Below, one piece after another: positions 36,902 to 45,133 of a DNA stretch of 64,000 nucleotides. Every line of letters begins with the position of its first letter. Positions within the stretch are counted from its first letter, which is position 1. Under the pieces are notes generated by a model that searched no databases, was not told the DNA's origin, and saw only the letters and a list, made by a program, of their open reading frames with translations. The stretch is from contig SVKA01000004.1 in NCBI GenBank assembly GCA_015068725.1, positions 19,455 through 83,454 on the forward strand. Direction: 5' to 3'. The position numbers were made by a program, and so were the translations under genes. Source of the DNA: Oscillospiraceae bacterium. GTDB taxonomy: Bacteria > Bacillota > Clostridia > UBA1381 > UMGS1253.

Positions 36902-36998
36902 TTCTGCTCTCCTTAAATGTTAAATAAAAAATCTTTTCTATTATAACATAAAACGAATAAAAAGTAAATAAGTTTGCCTGAATTTTATGTGCATACGT

Positions 36999-37026
36999 AA
37001 AAAACTTCAAGCGCAAAGGCTCGAAG
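36999..37026 (-). terminator. Terminator of the sdpRI-like operon
   Basis: Minus strand CTTCGAGC (37019-37026) pairs with GCTTGAAG (37005-37012), one G-U, then TTTTTT. Confidence 0.7.
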
Positions 37027-37041
37027 CTTTTTAATCTCGGG

Positions 37042-37656
37042 CTATTTGGTTCGTATAATTTTGATTGAATATATAACAGATATAATGATGTAGGGTATCA
37101 GTAAAATAAGAGCGATAATCGCAAAGGCGGGCGGTAAAAAGATTGATATAAGAAACAAAATTCCCATAATGACCGTTTCAAAACCTATAAAACGGTTTAT
37201 TTTTCTTGCCTTCTGTGTATCTATATCATAATTTTTTACATAGTCAAGTTTTGGCAGATAGTTTCCTATCACAATCAGTATACAGCCCACAAGAAGAGCC
37301 ACAACCCTTCTTATATCGACAATCCATCCAAGGCTGAAGCCGATCGTTATTGTTTGTAAAACAATTGACATAACGGGGATAATCCACTTTGTCACTTTCT
37401 CAAATTTTGGGCGTTCGCCGTGCTTGTGGGCGTTTATATCGTATACAAAGCAGGAAAAAAATTGTAAAACAGCCATCAAAAATGGCAGTCCGAATACGAC
37501 AAAGCTCTTTGATGCAAAGTTGTCAGGCTCGTTATTTATATTAAAATGAATTGCCATTGTATCGGGAAGATTCTCCCACAATGCTACACCCAAAAGAATG
37601 GGCAAAAGACATACAAAAGATGTTACAATAAAACTTTTCCATTTTATAAATTTCAT
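37042..37656 (-). CDS. SdpI/DUF1648 family membrane protein
   Basis: A 204-residue protein with about six transmembrane helices. The N-terminal part is the DUF1648 module: PILLGVALWENLPDTMAIHFNINNEPDNFASK, with the conserved P-D-x-x-x-x-H-F/W pattern. The C-terminal helices match SdpI, the immunity protein against the Bacillus SdpC toxin that also senses it and titrates the repressor SdpR. It overlaps the upstream ArsR-type regulator by 4 bases (ATGA). No sdpC toxin gene is nearby, so it may serve in defence or signalling. Confidence 0.85.
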   Translation of the reverse strand: MKFIKWKSFIVTSFVCLLPILLGVALWENLPDTMAIHFNINNEPDNFASKSFVVFGLPFLMAVLQFFSCFVYDINAHKHGERPKFEKVTKWIIPVMSIVLQTITIGFSLGWIVDIRRVVALLVGCILIVIGNYLPKLDYVKNYDIDTQKARKINRFIGFETVIMGILFLISIFLPPAFAIIALILLIPYIIISVIYSIKIIRTK

Positions 37657-37922
37657 TGTTTATTACCTCCCAGTTTATAAATCCATGATAACACATCTTC
37701 AAATACAGACGTGTTTAATTCATAGTAAATAAAATTTTTGCATTTTTGTTCTGCAATAAGGTCTGCACTTTTTAGCTTTGACAGATGATATGAAACTGTT
37801 GCGCCCGTCAGTTTGAACTGCTCTGCAATTTCCCCTGCAGACTTTCTGCCGCTCTTTAACATTTGCAATATATCCCTGCGCACAGGGTCGGATATTGCCT
37901 TGAATGTTTCATTCATTCCCAT
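37653..37922 (-). CDS. SdpR-type ArsR-family autorepressor
   Basis: An 89-residue winged-helix protein. AISDPVRRDILQMLKSGRKSAGEIAEQFKLTGATVSYHLSKLKSADLI is the ArsR/SmtB core, with the recognition helix TGATVSYHLSKL, and the wing KNFIYYEL. No metal-binding Cys set is visible. It starts after AGGAGTGAT and is coupled to the SdpI-like gene. Its promoter is flanked by two matching palindromes, consistent with autorepression relieved by the membrane protein. Confidence 0.88.
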   Translation of the reverse strand: MGMNETFKAISDPVRRDILQMLKSGRKSAGEIAEQFKLTGATVSYHLSKLKSADLIAEQKCKNFIYYELNTSVFEDVLSWIYKLGGNKQ

Positions 37923-37942
37923 TTTATCACTCCTTTAGCAAT

Positions 37943-37966
37943 CTATTTAGAAATATTTCTAAATAG
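37943..37966. promoter_or_regulatory. Operator A of the SdpR-like regulator
   Basis: CTATTTAG-N8-CTAAATAG, inside a perfect 32-bp palindrome (37939-37970) that runs into the -10 and covers the start point. Confidence 0.75.
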
Positions 37967-37995
37967 ATTGTATCACGGGCAATATATAAAGTCAA
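37967..37995 (-). promoter_or_regulatory. Promoter of the sdpRI-like operon
   Basis: Minus strand TTGACT (37990-37995), 17-bp spacer, TACAAT (37967-37972). It lies exactly between operators A and B. Confidence 0.85.
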
Positions 37996-37998
37996 GAC

Positions 37999-38022
37999 CT
38001 ATTTAGAAAAAAATCTAAATAG
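37999..38022. promoter_or_regulatory. Operator B of the SdpR-like regulator
   Basis: The same half-sites CTATTTAG-N8-CTAAATAG, 56 bp from operator A centre to centre, immediately upstream of the -35. The longer stem 37994-38027 abuts the promoter. Confidence 0.7.
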
Positions 38023-38049
38023 GTCTTTTGGATGCAGATAATTTTATTA

Positions 38050-38592
38050 TTAGAATAATTCTGATTTAGTATGTTTTAATATAATCAGGGCAATATATGC
38101 TGCCATAGCTGCTTTGATAATATCGAAAATTATAAATGGGAGAGCGCCGACTAACAGCGCAGAAATAAAAGTTGTTTTAGTCAGCAGGGCAAGGTGTGCA
38201 CTTCCAAATAAATAGCATACAAAAAGCGATGCGAGCATACTTAAAAATAATTTAAGAAAGCCGACGGATTTTTTGTCCCGACTAAAAAAACTAATTATAA
38301 TTGTTATGAAAGGATACGAGAGTATGTATCCGCCAGTAGGGCCAGAAAGAATGGCTAATCCGCCTGACAACCTTCCAAATACAGGCAAGCCGCACGCTCC
38401 AATAAGTATGTATGCAAGCATTGATATTGAAGAATATTTTGGACTGAGCAGTGCACCACACAAAAAAACGCCAAAAAGCGACATGCTTATTTGCACCTGA
38501 CCTGCCGGTATTGGTATTACAAGTTGTGCACATATGGCAGTGAGTGCACAAAATACCGATGAAAAGAGTAATTGTTTTGTTTTAAAATTCAC
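38050..38592 (-). CDS. bioY: Biotin transporter BioY
   Basis: A 180-residue six-helix S component of an ECF importer. GQVQISMSLFGVFLCGALLSPKYSSISMLAYILIGACGLPVFGR and LSGPTGGYILSYPF are characteristic BioY sequences. It starts at GTG 38592 after GGGAG, 24 bases downstream of tadA. The ECF energising module is not in this window. No BirA operator was recognised. Confidence 0.94.
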   Translation of the reverse strand: MNFKTKQLLFSSVFCALTAICAQLVIPIPAGQVQISMSLFGVFLCGALLSPKYSSISMLAYILIGACGLPVFGRLSGGLAILSGPTGGYILSYPFITIIISFFSRDKKSVGFLKLFLSMLASLFVCYLFGSAHLALLTKTTFISALLVGALPFIIFDIIKAAMAAYIALIILKHTKSELF

Positions 38593-38615
38593 AGTTATTC
38601 TCCCTCATAAATAGT

Positions 38616-39080
38616 TTAGTGTTGTTTTTTCTTTCTTAATTCAGAAAAGAAATTGCTCAAAAGTGCGCTGCAATCTTCTTTTAATATTCCGCCGCTAACA
38701 GATACATTGTGATTAAATAAATTTGGAACAAACAAATCCACAACCGAGCCTGCTGCACCTGCTTTTTTATCAAATGCACCAAAATATACGTTTTTTATTC
38801 TGCTTTGTATAATTGCGCCACTGCACATTGCACACGGCTCGAGGGTAACATATAAATCGCACTCTTCGAGTCGCCACGAGTCAAGCTTTTTATTTGCTTT
38901 ATCTATGGCGAGAATTTCTGCATGATATGTGGCGTGCTTTTTTGTTTCGCGAAGATTGTGCGCGCGGCTTATTATTTTGCCGTCGCAGACAACAACTGCA
39001 CCAATGGGGCACTCGCCTTTTAGCGCTGCTTTTTTAGCCTCGCATATTGCCGCCTTCATAAATTTTATATCAAATGCCAT
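38616..39080 (-). CDS. tadA: tRNA-specific adenosine deaminase TadA
   Basis: A 154-residue zinc deaminase converting A34 to inosine in tRNA-Arg. The active site is HAEILAI (zinc His and proton-shuttle Glu) and EPCAMCSGAI with the two zinc Cys. Start ATG 39080 has GAGGA seven bases upstream; a 7-codon extension has none. TadA residues RIKNVYFGAFDKKAGAAGSV fit the tRNA-binding region and distinguish it from cytidine deaminases. Confidence 0.94.
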   Translation of the reverse strand: MAFDIKFMKAAICEAKKAALKGECPIGAVVVCDGKIISRAHNLRETKKHATYHAEILAIDKANKKLDSWRLEECDLYVTLEPCAMCSGAIIQSRIKNVYFGAFDKKAGAAGSVVDLFVPNLFNHNVSVSGGILKEDCSALLSNFFSELRKKKQH

Positions 39081-39141
39081 ATAAGTATCCTCGTTTCGCA
39101 TAAAATTTTGGTAAAATATATTATATATTTTAAAAAATTAC

Positions 39142-39170
39142 TCGACATTTGTCAAGAAATGTGTTAAATT
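39142..39170 (+). promoter_or_regulatory. Probable promoter of the zinc-ribbon gene
   Basis: TCGACA (39142-39147), 17-bp spacer, TAAATT (39165-39170). Confidence 0.45.
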
Positions 39171-39216
39171 AAAAGTAAGAAAAAATTTTTGTAAATATGT
39201 GAAAGGATGCCAGCAA

Positions 39217-39591
39217 ATGAAGAAATGTTTTAAATGCGAGCGTGAGTTTGATGATGATGTGCAGTTTTGCCCGGGATGTGGTACAAAGCTTGACGAAGTA
39301 CAATCCGTTCAGGCGCTTGAAATTAAAGAAGATAAAAAGAAAAATACCAATAATGAGCCTGTAAGCGTTGGCGAATGGCTGGTTATGCTTGTTAATATCA
39401 TACCGTTTATAGGACAGCTTATATATTTTGTCATAATGCTTGTATGGGCGTTTTCGGATAATATAAAGCCGAGTAAAAAAACCTTTGCAAAAGCAACCCT
39501 TATTATATATGCCATATCGGTAGCTATTCTAATTGCGGCGTTTTTTCTTATATTTATAGGTGGAATAGGGTTGTCGTTACTTTATTGGTGA
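39217..39591 (+). CDS. Zinc-ribbon membrane protein of unknown function
   Basis: A 124-residue protein. The N-terminal zinc ribbon has CFKC and CPGC pairs (residues 4-7 and 17-20), followed by a charged linker and two hydrophobic segments (about 54-76 and 95-122). Start ATG 39217 has AAAGGAT eight bases upstream. Such zinc_ribbon_2 proteins are common in Firmicutes and not characterised. It lies 56 bases before nhaC and may be co-transcribed. Confidence 0.7.
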   Translation: MKKCFKCEREFDDDVQFCPGCGTKLDEVQSVQALEIKEDKKKNTNNEPVSVGEWLVMLVNIIPFIGQLIYFVIMLVWAFSDNIKPSKKTFAKATLIIYAISVAILIAAFFLIFIGGIGLSLLYW

Positions 39592-39647
39592 CAGTATATT
39601 TGTTTGGAAACAAACTTTTATAATAAAAATAAACGGAGGGGAAAAAT

Positions 39648-41156
39648 TTGGAACAAACAGTTTGGCTACAACAGACAATTTGGACAATAGTGCCGCCAAT
39701 CGTAGCGATTGCGCTTGCGCTTTGTACCAAAGAGGTGTACTTCTCACTCTTGATAGGCATTATTTCAGGAGCACTTATGTACACGAATTTTAATCCGATA
39801 GGAGCTGTTGAAACGACATTTAGCATTATATCGGATAAGGTTGGAGGAAATATGAACATTATCATATTCCTCGTTTTACTTGGAATGCTTGTTGCACTTA
39901 TGAATAAATCAGGTGCTACACGCGCGTATGGTAACTGGGCGAAAAAATCAATAAAATCAAAACGTGGTGCGCTTGCTGCTACATCGGCACTAGGTGCTTT
40001 GATTTTTGTTGACGACTATTTTAACTGTCTTACAGTTGGAACGGTTATGCGTCCTGTGACAGATGCTCACAAAATTTCAAGAGCAAAGCTTGCATATATT
40101 ATTGATGCAACGGCCGCACCAATATGCATAATCGCACCTATTTCAAGCTGGGCAGCTGCAGTTGGCTCATCACTTCCAGAGGGAAGCACGATAGACGGCT
40201 TTACATTGTTTTTGCAGACAATACCGTTTAACCTTTATGCGCTTTTGACGCTTGCAATGATCGTATTTTTGATTATTACAAACTTTGACTTTGGCGCTAT
40301 GAAAAAGAGCGTTTATACAGAAAATGCAGGTATGGATGTTGTGAGTGGCGAGGATGCGTCTGCAGAAAATGCTAAAGGTAAGATTATAGACCTTGTAGCA
40401 CCTATTTTGATTTTGATTGTTTTGTGCGTGCTTGCTATGCTTTATACAGGCGGAATTACTGATGGTGTTGGCATTGTAAATGCGTTTGCAGATTGTGATG
40501 CTTCATTGTCGCTTGCTATGGGTTCGTTCTTTGCGATTATTCTTACATTTATTTTGTACATACCGCGCAAGGTTATTACCTTTACTGAGTTTGCTCAAAG
40601 TCTTGTTGATGGATTTAAGGCTATGGTACCTGCAATTCTAATTTTGACATTTGCGTGGACGCTCAGCGGTATCTGCTCAGAGGATTATCTTAACCTCGGC
40701 GGTTATGTAAGTGGAGTTGTTGAGCAGAGCAATATGTCATTTGCATTACTACCGGCAATATTCTTCCTTGTTGCACTTGGTCTTGCTTTTTCAACAGGTA
40801 CTTCATGGGGAACATTTGCTATACTCATTCCGATTGCTATGACAATCTTCTCGGGCGAAGCGTCTCATTTGGCAGTTGTTACAATTTCATCTATACTTGC
40901 AGGTGCTGTTTGTGGCGACCACATTTCACCAATTTCTGATACAACGATTTTGTCATCGACAGGTGCTCAGTGTAACCATATTGAACACGTTTCAACACAG
41001 ATACCGTATGCACTGCTTGTAGCAGGCTGCTGTTTGGTAGGTTATGTTGTTTCCGGTGTTACAAATAATGGTTGGATGGGACTTTTGGTTTCGGCAGTTG
41101 TTTTGTTTGCTGTATTATTTGCACTATATGCGGTTTCAAAGAAAAAGCAAGCATAA
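39648..41156 (+). CDS. NhaC-family Na+/H+ antiporter
   Basis: A 502-residue polytopic protein with about eleven or more hydrophobic segments. GALIFVDDYFNCLTVGTVMRPVTDAHKISRAKLAYIIDATAAPI and GAVCGDHISPISDTTILSSTGAQCNHIEHV are the conserved half-repeats of the NhaC/NhaD-type antiporter domain, with membrane Asp residues likely involved in ion exchange. Start TTG 39648 follows GGAGGGG. Ion preference cannot be fixed; some relatives exchange amino or organic acids. Confidence 0.88.
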   Translation: MEQTVWLQQTIWTIVPPIVAIALALCTKEVYFSLLIGIISGALMYTNFNPIGAVETTFSIISDKVGGNMNIIIFLVLLGMLVALMNKSGATRAYGNWAKKSIKSKRGALAATSALGALIFVDDYFNCLTVGTVMRPVTDAHKISRAKLAYIIDATAAPICIIAPISSWAAAVGSSLPEGSTIDGFTLFLQTIPFNLYALLTLAMIVFLIITNFDFGAMKKSVYTENAGMDVVSGEDASAENAKGKIIDLVAPILILIVLCVLAMLYTGGITDGVGIVNAFADCDASLSLAMGSFFAIILTFILYIPRKVITFTEFAQSLVDGFKAMVPAILILTFAWTLSGICSEDYLNLGGYVSGVVEQSNMSFALLPAIFFLVALGLAFSTGTSWGTFAILIPIAMTIFSGEASHLAVVTISSILAGAVCGDHISPISDTTILSSTGAQCNHIEHVSTQIPYALLVAGCCLVGYVVSGVTNNGWMGLLVSAVVLFAVLFALYAVSKKKQA

Positions 41157-41187
41157 TTATATTTGATGAAACTATAAAAAAATAAAG

Positions 41188-41221
41188 AAAGTGTGTATGA
41201 AAATCTTCATACACACTTTTT
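41188..41221. terminator. Bidirectional terminator between nhaC and hydE
   Basis: AAAGTGTGTATGAA (41188-41201) pairs with TTCATACACACTTT (41206-41219), AATC loop, with TTTTT on the right and A-rich DNA on the left. Confidence 0.92.
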
Positions 41222-41225
41222 AATA

Positions 41226-42260
41226 TTATTCTTTATAATCGCCGCGCTCATATGAGATTTCATAACCAATCGAGTGAAGGCTTTGCTTCAGCTTTTCGAG
41301 TCCTTCGGCGGCCTCTTCATCTGTGCAGGCTTTGTCATTATACAAAAGATAGTTTTTTCGTGTCGCTGCAGGCGACAAATTTGGCATAATTACGTTTGCG
41401 CCTGATAATATGCCCATATTTCGTCCGTTTTTATCAAGAGTAGCAAGAGCTGTCGTCGAAGGAAGAAGCACTTTTGGAAACATCAAGCGGCAAAGAGAAA
41501 GCATAAATAAGCTCAGCTCAAGTGAACCGTTTGGCATATCTTTAAATGGTGTATCGCTATGAGAAAGAAATGGCCCTATTCCAATCATTTGTGGCCCAAG
41601 CTCGCTTATGAAAACCATATCATCTGCAAGATTTTCCTCTGTCTGATATGGTGAGCCGACCATAAACCCTGTTCCGACCTGATAGCCAATTTCTTTTAAA
41701 TTATAAAGACATTGTTTTCGGTTTTCGAGCGACAAAGATGATGGATGCAGCTTTGAATAATGCTCATTGGTTGCAGTTTCGTGGCGCAAAAGATATCTGT
41801 TTGCCCCTGCATCATAAAGACGTTTATATGAACTGTGCGAGCGTTCACCCAAAGAAAGCGTAATTGCACAGTCGCTATACTGTTTTTTTATTGCAGATAC
41901 GATAGAGCACATATAATCGTCTGTATAAAACGCATCTTCGCCACCCTGGAGTACAAAAGTACGAAAACCAAGCGGGTATCCTACACGGCAGCACTCTAAC
42001 ACCTGCTCTTTTGTAAGGCGATAGCGGCTGCAGTTTTTATTGCCTGCGCGTATACCACAATAGTAGCAATCATTTTTGCAGTAATTTGTAAGCTCGATAA
42101 GTCCGCGTATATATATTTTGTTTCCAAAATTCTGACGTGATATTTCGGATGCTTTTTGCCGGGCATATAGGCACACAGTATCACGGTTTTTTATAAGCGT
42201 TATCCATTCGCTGCGGCTCAGTTTTTGTTCTTTTATAAGCTTATCTATTAAGGCCTGCAT
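41226..42260 (-). CDS. hydE: Radical SAM protein HydE ([FeFe]-hydrogenase maturase)
   Basis: A 344-residue radical SAM enzyme. The 4Fe-4S motif is C-x3-C-x2-C in NYCKNDCYYCGIR, followed by GFRTFVLQGGEDAFYTDD, ITLSLGER and YLLRHETATNEHYSKLHP, all HydE hallmarks. HydE helps build the dithiomethylamine bridge of the H-cluster. hydF, hydG and hydrogenase genes are not nearby. The related PylB is less likely given the HETAT and IGIGPFLSHSDTPF segments. Confidence 0.9.
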   Translation of the reverse strand: MQALIDKLIKEQKLSRSEWITLIKNRDTVCLYARQKASEISRQNFGNKIYIRGLIELTNYCKNDCYYCGIRAGNKNCSRYRLTKEQVLECCRVGYPLGFRTFVLQGGEDAFYTDDYMCSIVSAIKKQYSDCAITLSLGERSHSSYKRLYDAGANRYLLRHETATNEHYSKLHPSSLSLENRKQCLYNLKEIGYQVGTGFMVGSPYQTEENLADDMVFISELGPQMIGIGPFLSHSDTPFKDMPNGSLELSLFMLSLCRLMFPKVLLPSTTALATLDKNGRNMGILSGANVIMPNLSPAATRKNYLLYNDKACTDEEAAEGLEKLKQSLHSIGYEISYERGDYKE

Positions 42261-42285
42261 CCTTTATCACCTCTTGTAAATTTTA

Positions 42286-43356
42286 TTATTCTATAACTCC
42301 GCCGCCAACAACATAATCATCAAGATAGAACACTGCTGACTGGCCGCTTGCGATTGCGCGCTGCGGCGTATCAAAGGTGCACAGTACGCGTCCGTTTTCA
42401 AGTGGTGTTATTGTAGCCTCTACGGCGCTCTGTTTATATCTTGCCTTTGCCAAAACGCGCATAGGCTCCTTTAAATCGTCAAACATAATCCAGTTTGTAT
42501 CACGGGCGACAAGCTCGCGCGAGAAAAGCTGCTCGTGTCGTCCAAGCGTAACGGTGTTATCAGTCGCATCTTTTTTTACAACGTATCTTGGCTCGCCAAA
42601 TGTAATTCCAAGACCTTTTCGCTGTCCTATTGTATAATGAATTATTCCCTTGTGCTCACCTAAAATGTTGCCGTCTACATCTATAAAATTACCACTTTCG
42701 CATTTTTTATTTGCACAGCGTTCTATAAATGAGGCGTAATCACCATCGGGGACAAAGCATATATCCTGACTGTCGGGCTTTTTTGCAGTTATGAGATTTC
42801 GCTCCTCTGCCATCTGGCGAATCTGTGATTTTGTATATGAACCAAGCGGAAAAAGCGTATGCGCAAGTTCATCCTGTGTCATTGTATAGAGTACGTATGT
42901 CTGGTCTTTTGATGTATCGACTGCCTTCTTTAAAAGATAGCGCCCACTTTTTTTGTCATACTCAATTTGTGCATAGTGTCCCGTTGCGATATAATCATAT
43001 CCAAGCTCTCTTGCACAATTAAGCATTTTTGCAAATTTGAGGTGGCGATTACATTCTATGCACGGGTTTGGTGTTTCGCCGCAAAGATATGAATTTATAA
43101 ATTTGTCAATAACATGAGTTTTAAACTCTGTGCTAAGGTCAAACACATAATGCTCAAATCCCATTTTTGCAGCTATTTTGCCTGCATCGTGTGCGTCGGT
43201 AAGCGAACCGCAGATGCCTTTGTCAGTATTAATATCATCCGGTGAAAACAATTTCATTGTAGCACCGCAAAGTGTATAGCCTTTTTCTTTTATGAGTGAT
43301 GCCGCAACCGATGAATCGACGCCGCCGCTCATTGCCACCATTACTTTTTTACACAT
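42286..43356 (-). CDS. mnmA: tRNA-specific 2-thiouridylase MnmA
   Basis: A 356-residue enzyme thiolating U34 of tRNA-Lys/Glu/Gln. PP-loop SGGVDSSVAASLIKEKGY is at residues 9-26, GETPNPCIECNRHLKF contains the catalytic Cys, and SQDICFVPDGDYASFI holds the second catalytic Cys. The C-terminal GQRKGLGITFGEPRYVV is the central domain signature. It lies 25 bases upstream of hydE and could be co-transcribed. Confidence 0.96.
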   Translation of the reverse strand: MCKKVMVAMSGGVDSSVAASLIKEKGYTLCGATMKLFSPDDINTDKGICGSLTDAHDAGKIAAKMGFEHYVFDLSTEFKTHVIDKFINSYLCGETPNPCIECNRHLKFAKMLNCARELGYDYIATGHYAQIEYDKKSGRYLLKKAVDTSKDQTYVLYTMTQDELAHTLFPLGSYTKSQIRQMAEERNLITAKKPDSQDICFVPDGDYASFIERCANKKCESGNFIDVDGNILGEHKGIIHYTIGQRKGLGITFGEPRYVVKKDATDNTVTLGRHEQLFSRELVARDTNWIMFDDLKEPMRVLAKARYKQSAVEATITPLENGRVLCTFDTPQRAIASGQSAVFYLDDYVVGGGVIE

Positions 43357-43489
43357 AAAAATCCCCGTTTCGTATATAAAAACAAAATAAAATCCTTAAC
43401 CTTATTATAGTATAAAAACGCTGTTTTGTAAAGTAGTTATACGTATGCAGGAAAAAGACATAAAAAATCAAAATGCACATATTTTTCCG

Positions 43490-43518
43490 TTGACGCTTTG
43501 ATTAAAATGTCGTATAAT
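43490..43518 (+). promoter_or_regulatory. Promoter of the polysaccharide deacetylase gene
   Basis: TTGACG (43490-43495), 17-bp spacer, TATAAT (43513-43518). Confidence 0.82.
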
Positions 43519-43562
43519 ATAAGTATTGGAATATGAAAAACATTATATGTGTGGAGAAGCTT

Positions 43563-44351
43563 ATGAAAAAAATAAAAAAAAGCATAGCAGTGTTGGTGCT
43601 AATTACACTTGTTATGAGTTTTATGACGTGTGTGTGCGCAGATGCACAGGACATAAAGGTGCCGATAATTTTATACCATAATATTGCGGACAATACGGGC
43701 CGGGAGTATTATGATCCGTATCTGAACATTCCCGCCGATTTGTTTGAAATGCATATATCTGCCATTAAAGAGGCAGGCTATAACGCTATTACATACGAAC
43801 AGTATTACAATTATGTTATAAATGATGCGCCGCTTCCCGAAAAACCAATTATTATAACCTTTGATGACGGATATTCAAGCAACTACATATATGCTTATCC
43901 GATACTCAAAAAATATAATACGAAGGCGACAATTTTTGTCATAACTGACAGACGTGGTATGTCGCTTAGTAAAAATCCGCATTTTTCGTGGAATCAGGCA
44001 AGGGAAATGGCTGATAGCGGAATAATTGATATACAAAGTCATACGCACTCGCATCAGGCTGCGACATCGCTTTCTGATTTTGATTTGGTTTTTGAACTTA
44101 AAACCTCAAAGAGAATGATTGAAAATAAGCTCGGAAGAAAATGCAGCGTTCTGGCCTTTCCGTTTGGAGATGCGGGAGAGAGGGAAATTAATGCGGCAAA
44201 AAAGGCGGGCTATCTTGTGGTAAACAAGGTGGAAAATTGGGGCGCTAATGCCAAAAGCGATGGTCTTGATGCGCTAAAACGCATAACCGTGCGTGCCGAC
44301 TGGTCAGCGTCAAGGCTTCTTGAGATAATTGAAGAAAATATGAATTTATAG
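43563..44351 (+). CDS. Secreted polysaccharide deacetylase (NodB domain)
   Basis: A 262-residue exported CE4-type enzyme. A signal peptide covers about residues 1-27, ending near CVCADA. Motif 1 TFDDGYSSN supplies the catalytic base and metal Asp, motif 2 appears as SHTHSHQ (H-x3-H), and FPFGDAG corresponds to motif 3. A preceding IILYHNIAD segment is typical of PgaB-like deacetylases. Start ATG 43563 has GGAG upstream; the earlier ATG at 43533 would leave almost no 5' leader. Substrate is probably wall or exopolysaccharide GlcNAc. Confidence 0.9.
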   Translation: MKKIKKSIAVLVLITLVMSFMTCVCADAQDIKVPIILYHNIADNTGREYYDPYLNIPADLFEMHISAIKEAGYNAITYEQYYNYVINDAPLPEKPIIITFDDGYSSNYIYAYPILKKYNTKATIFVITDRRGMSLSKNPHFSWNQAREMADSGIIDIQSHTHSHQAATSLSDFDLVFELKTSKRMIENKLGRKCSVLAFPFGDAGEREINAAKKAGYLVVNKVENWGANAKSDGLDALKRITVRADWSASRLLEIIEENMNL

Positions 44352-44363
44352 TTTTTTGGAATT

Positions 44364-44404
44364 AAAAAAGCTCTGATGCATTTCGTATCAGAGCTTTATT
44401 TTTT
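44364..44404. terminator. Bidirectional terminator between deacetylase and carD genes
   Basis: AAAGCTCTGAT (44367-44377) pairs with ATCAGAGCTTT (44387-44397), flanked by A-run and TATTTTTT. Confidence 0.9.
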
Positions 44405-44415
44405 ATCTGAATATA

Positions 44416-44916
44416 TCAGCCTGCGCGTTCTATTTCTTTATCAATGGCGATACTAAGCTGCTTTTCTATTTCGTCTATGTCAGCCACTTTTGTAAGAACA
44501 AGCTCACTTATCAAAATCTGCTTTGCGTTTGAAAGCATCTTTCTTTCACCAGTGGAAAGACCTTTTTTTCTGTCGCGGCACATAAGATGCTTTACAACAT
44601 CCAAAACCTCGAGGATATCTCCGCTTTTAAGCTTTGCCATATTATCGCGAAAGCGTTTATTCCAGTTGGAATCCTCGTCGCACATACGCTTGTGAAAATG
44701 CGATAGTACTTCCTTTGCTTTTTCTTTGGTAATGATGTCGCGTACGCCGATATCTCCGGCATTTTTCATCGGTATCATAACCTTCATATCTCCTGCAGGT
44801 AAACGCATTACATAATATGAATGGGTTTCGCCGAGGATTTGCTGCTCTTCAATAGCCTCAATCACTCCGGCACCGTGCATAGGATACAACACCCTGTCTC
44901 CTATTTGATAGTTCAC
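44416..44916 (-). CDS. CarD-family transcriptional regulator
   Basis: A 166-residue RNA-polymerase-binding protein. The N-terminal RID Tudor-like domain reads YQIGDRVLYPMHGAGVIEAIEEQQILGE, then YYVMRLPAGDMKVMIP, as in CarD/CdnL and the TRCF domain. The C-terminal ~100 residues are helical and basic, the DNA-binding part, with LSTGERKMLSNAKQILISEL typical of CdnL. It is monocistronic with its own strong promoter. These factors stabilise the promoter open complex. Confidence 0.92.
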   Translation of the reverse strand: MNYQIGDRVLYPMHGAGVIEAIEEQQILGETHSYYVMRLPAGDMKVMIPMKNAGDIGVRDIITKEKAKEVLSHFHKRMCDEDSNWNKRFRDNMAKLKSGDILEVLDVVKHLMCRDRKKGLSTGERKMLSNAKQILISELVLTKVADIDEIEKQLSIAIDKEIERAG

Positions 44917-45000
44917 CGTATATTACCTCCAAGCGCTTCTTGCGGAAAAGCATTTTATGCCTTGATACACATACCTTTATACTCCGCTGCTTATGGCTAT

Positions 45001-45029
45001 ATTATACCATCTTATACAAAAAAAGTCAA
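45001..45029 (-). promoter_or_regulatory. Promoter of the carD-like gene
   Basis: Minus strand TTGACT (45024-45029), 17-bp spacer, TATAAT (45001-45006). Confidence 0.85.
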
Positions 45030-45038
45030 GCGACAAAA

Positions 45039-45066
45039 CAAAAAGAAATCGGCCAAAACCGACTTC
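45039..45066 (-). terminator. Terminator of glnN
   Basis: Minus strand GAAGTCGG (45059-45066) pairs with CCGATTTC (45045-45052), one G-U, then TTTTTGTTTT. Confidence 0.8.
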
Positions 45067-45133
45067 CTTTCAGGCATATACTATTGTGATTTTTGCATAA
45101 AAATTTGCAAAATATGCTTTATTTCGGGACTTT

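Noticed and set aside
37994..38027. Terminator of bioY
   Set aside because: The stem lacks a U-tract on the minus strand and instead matches the operator half-sites of the neighbouring repressor.
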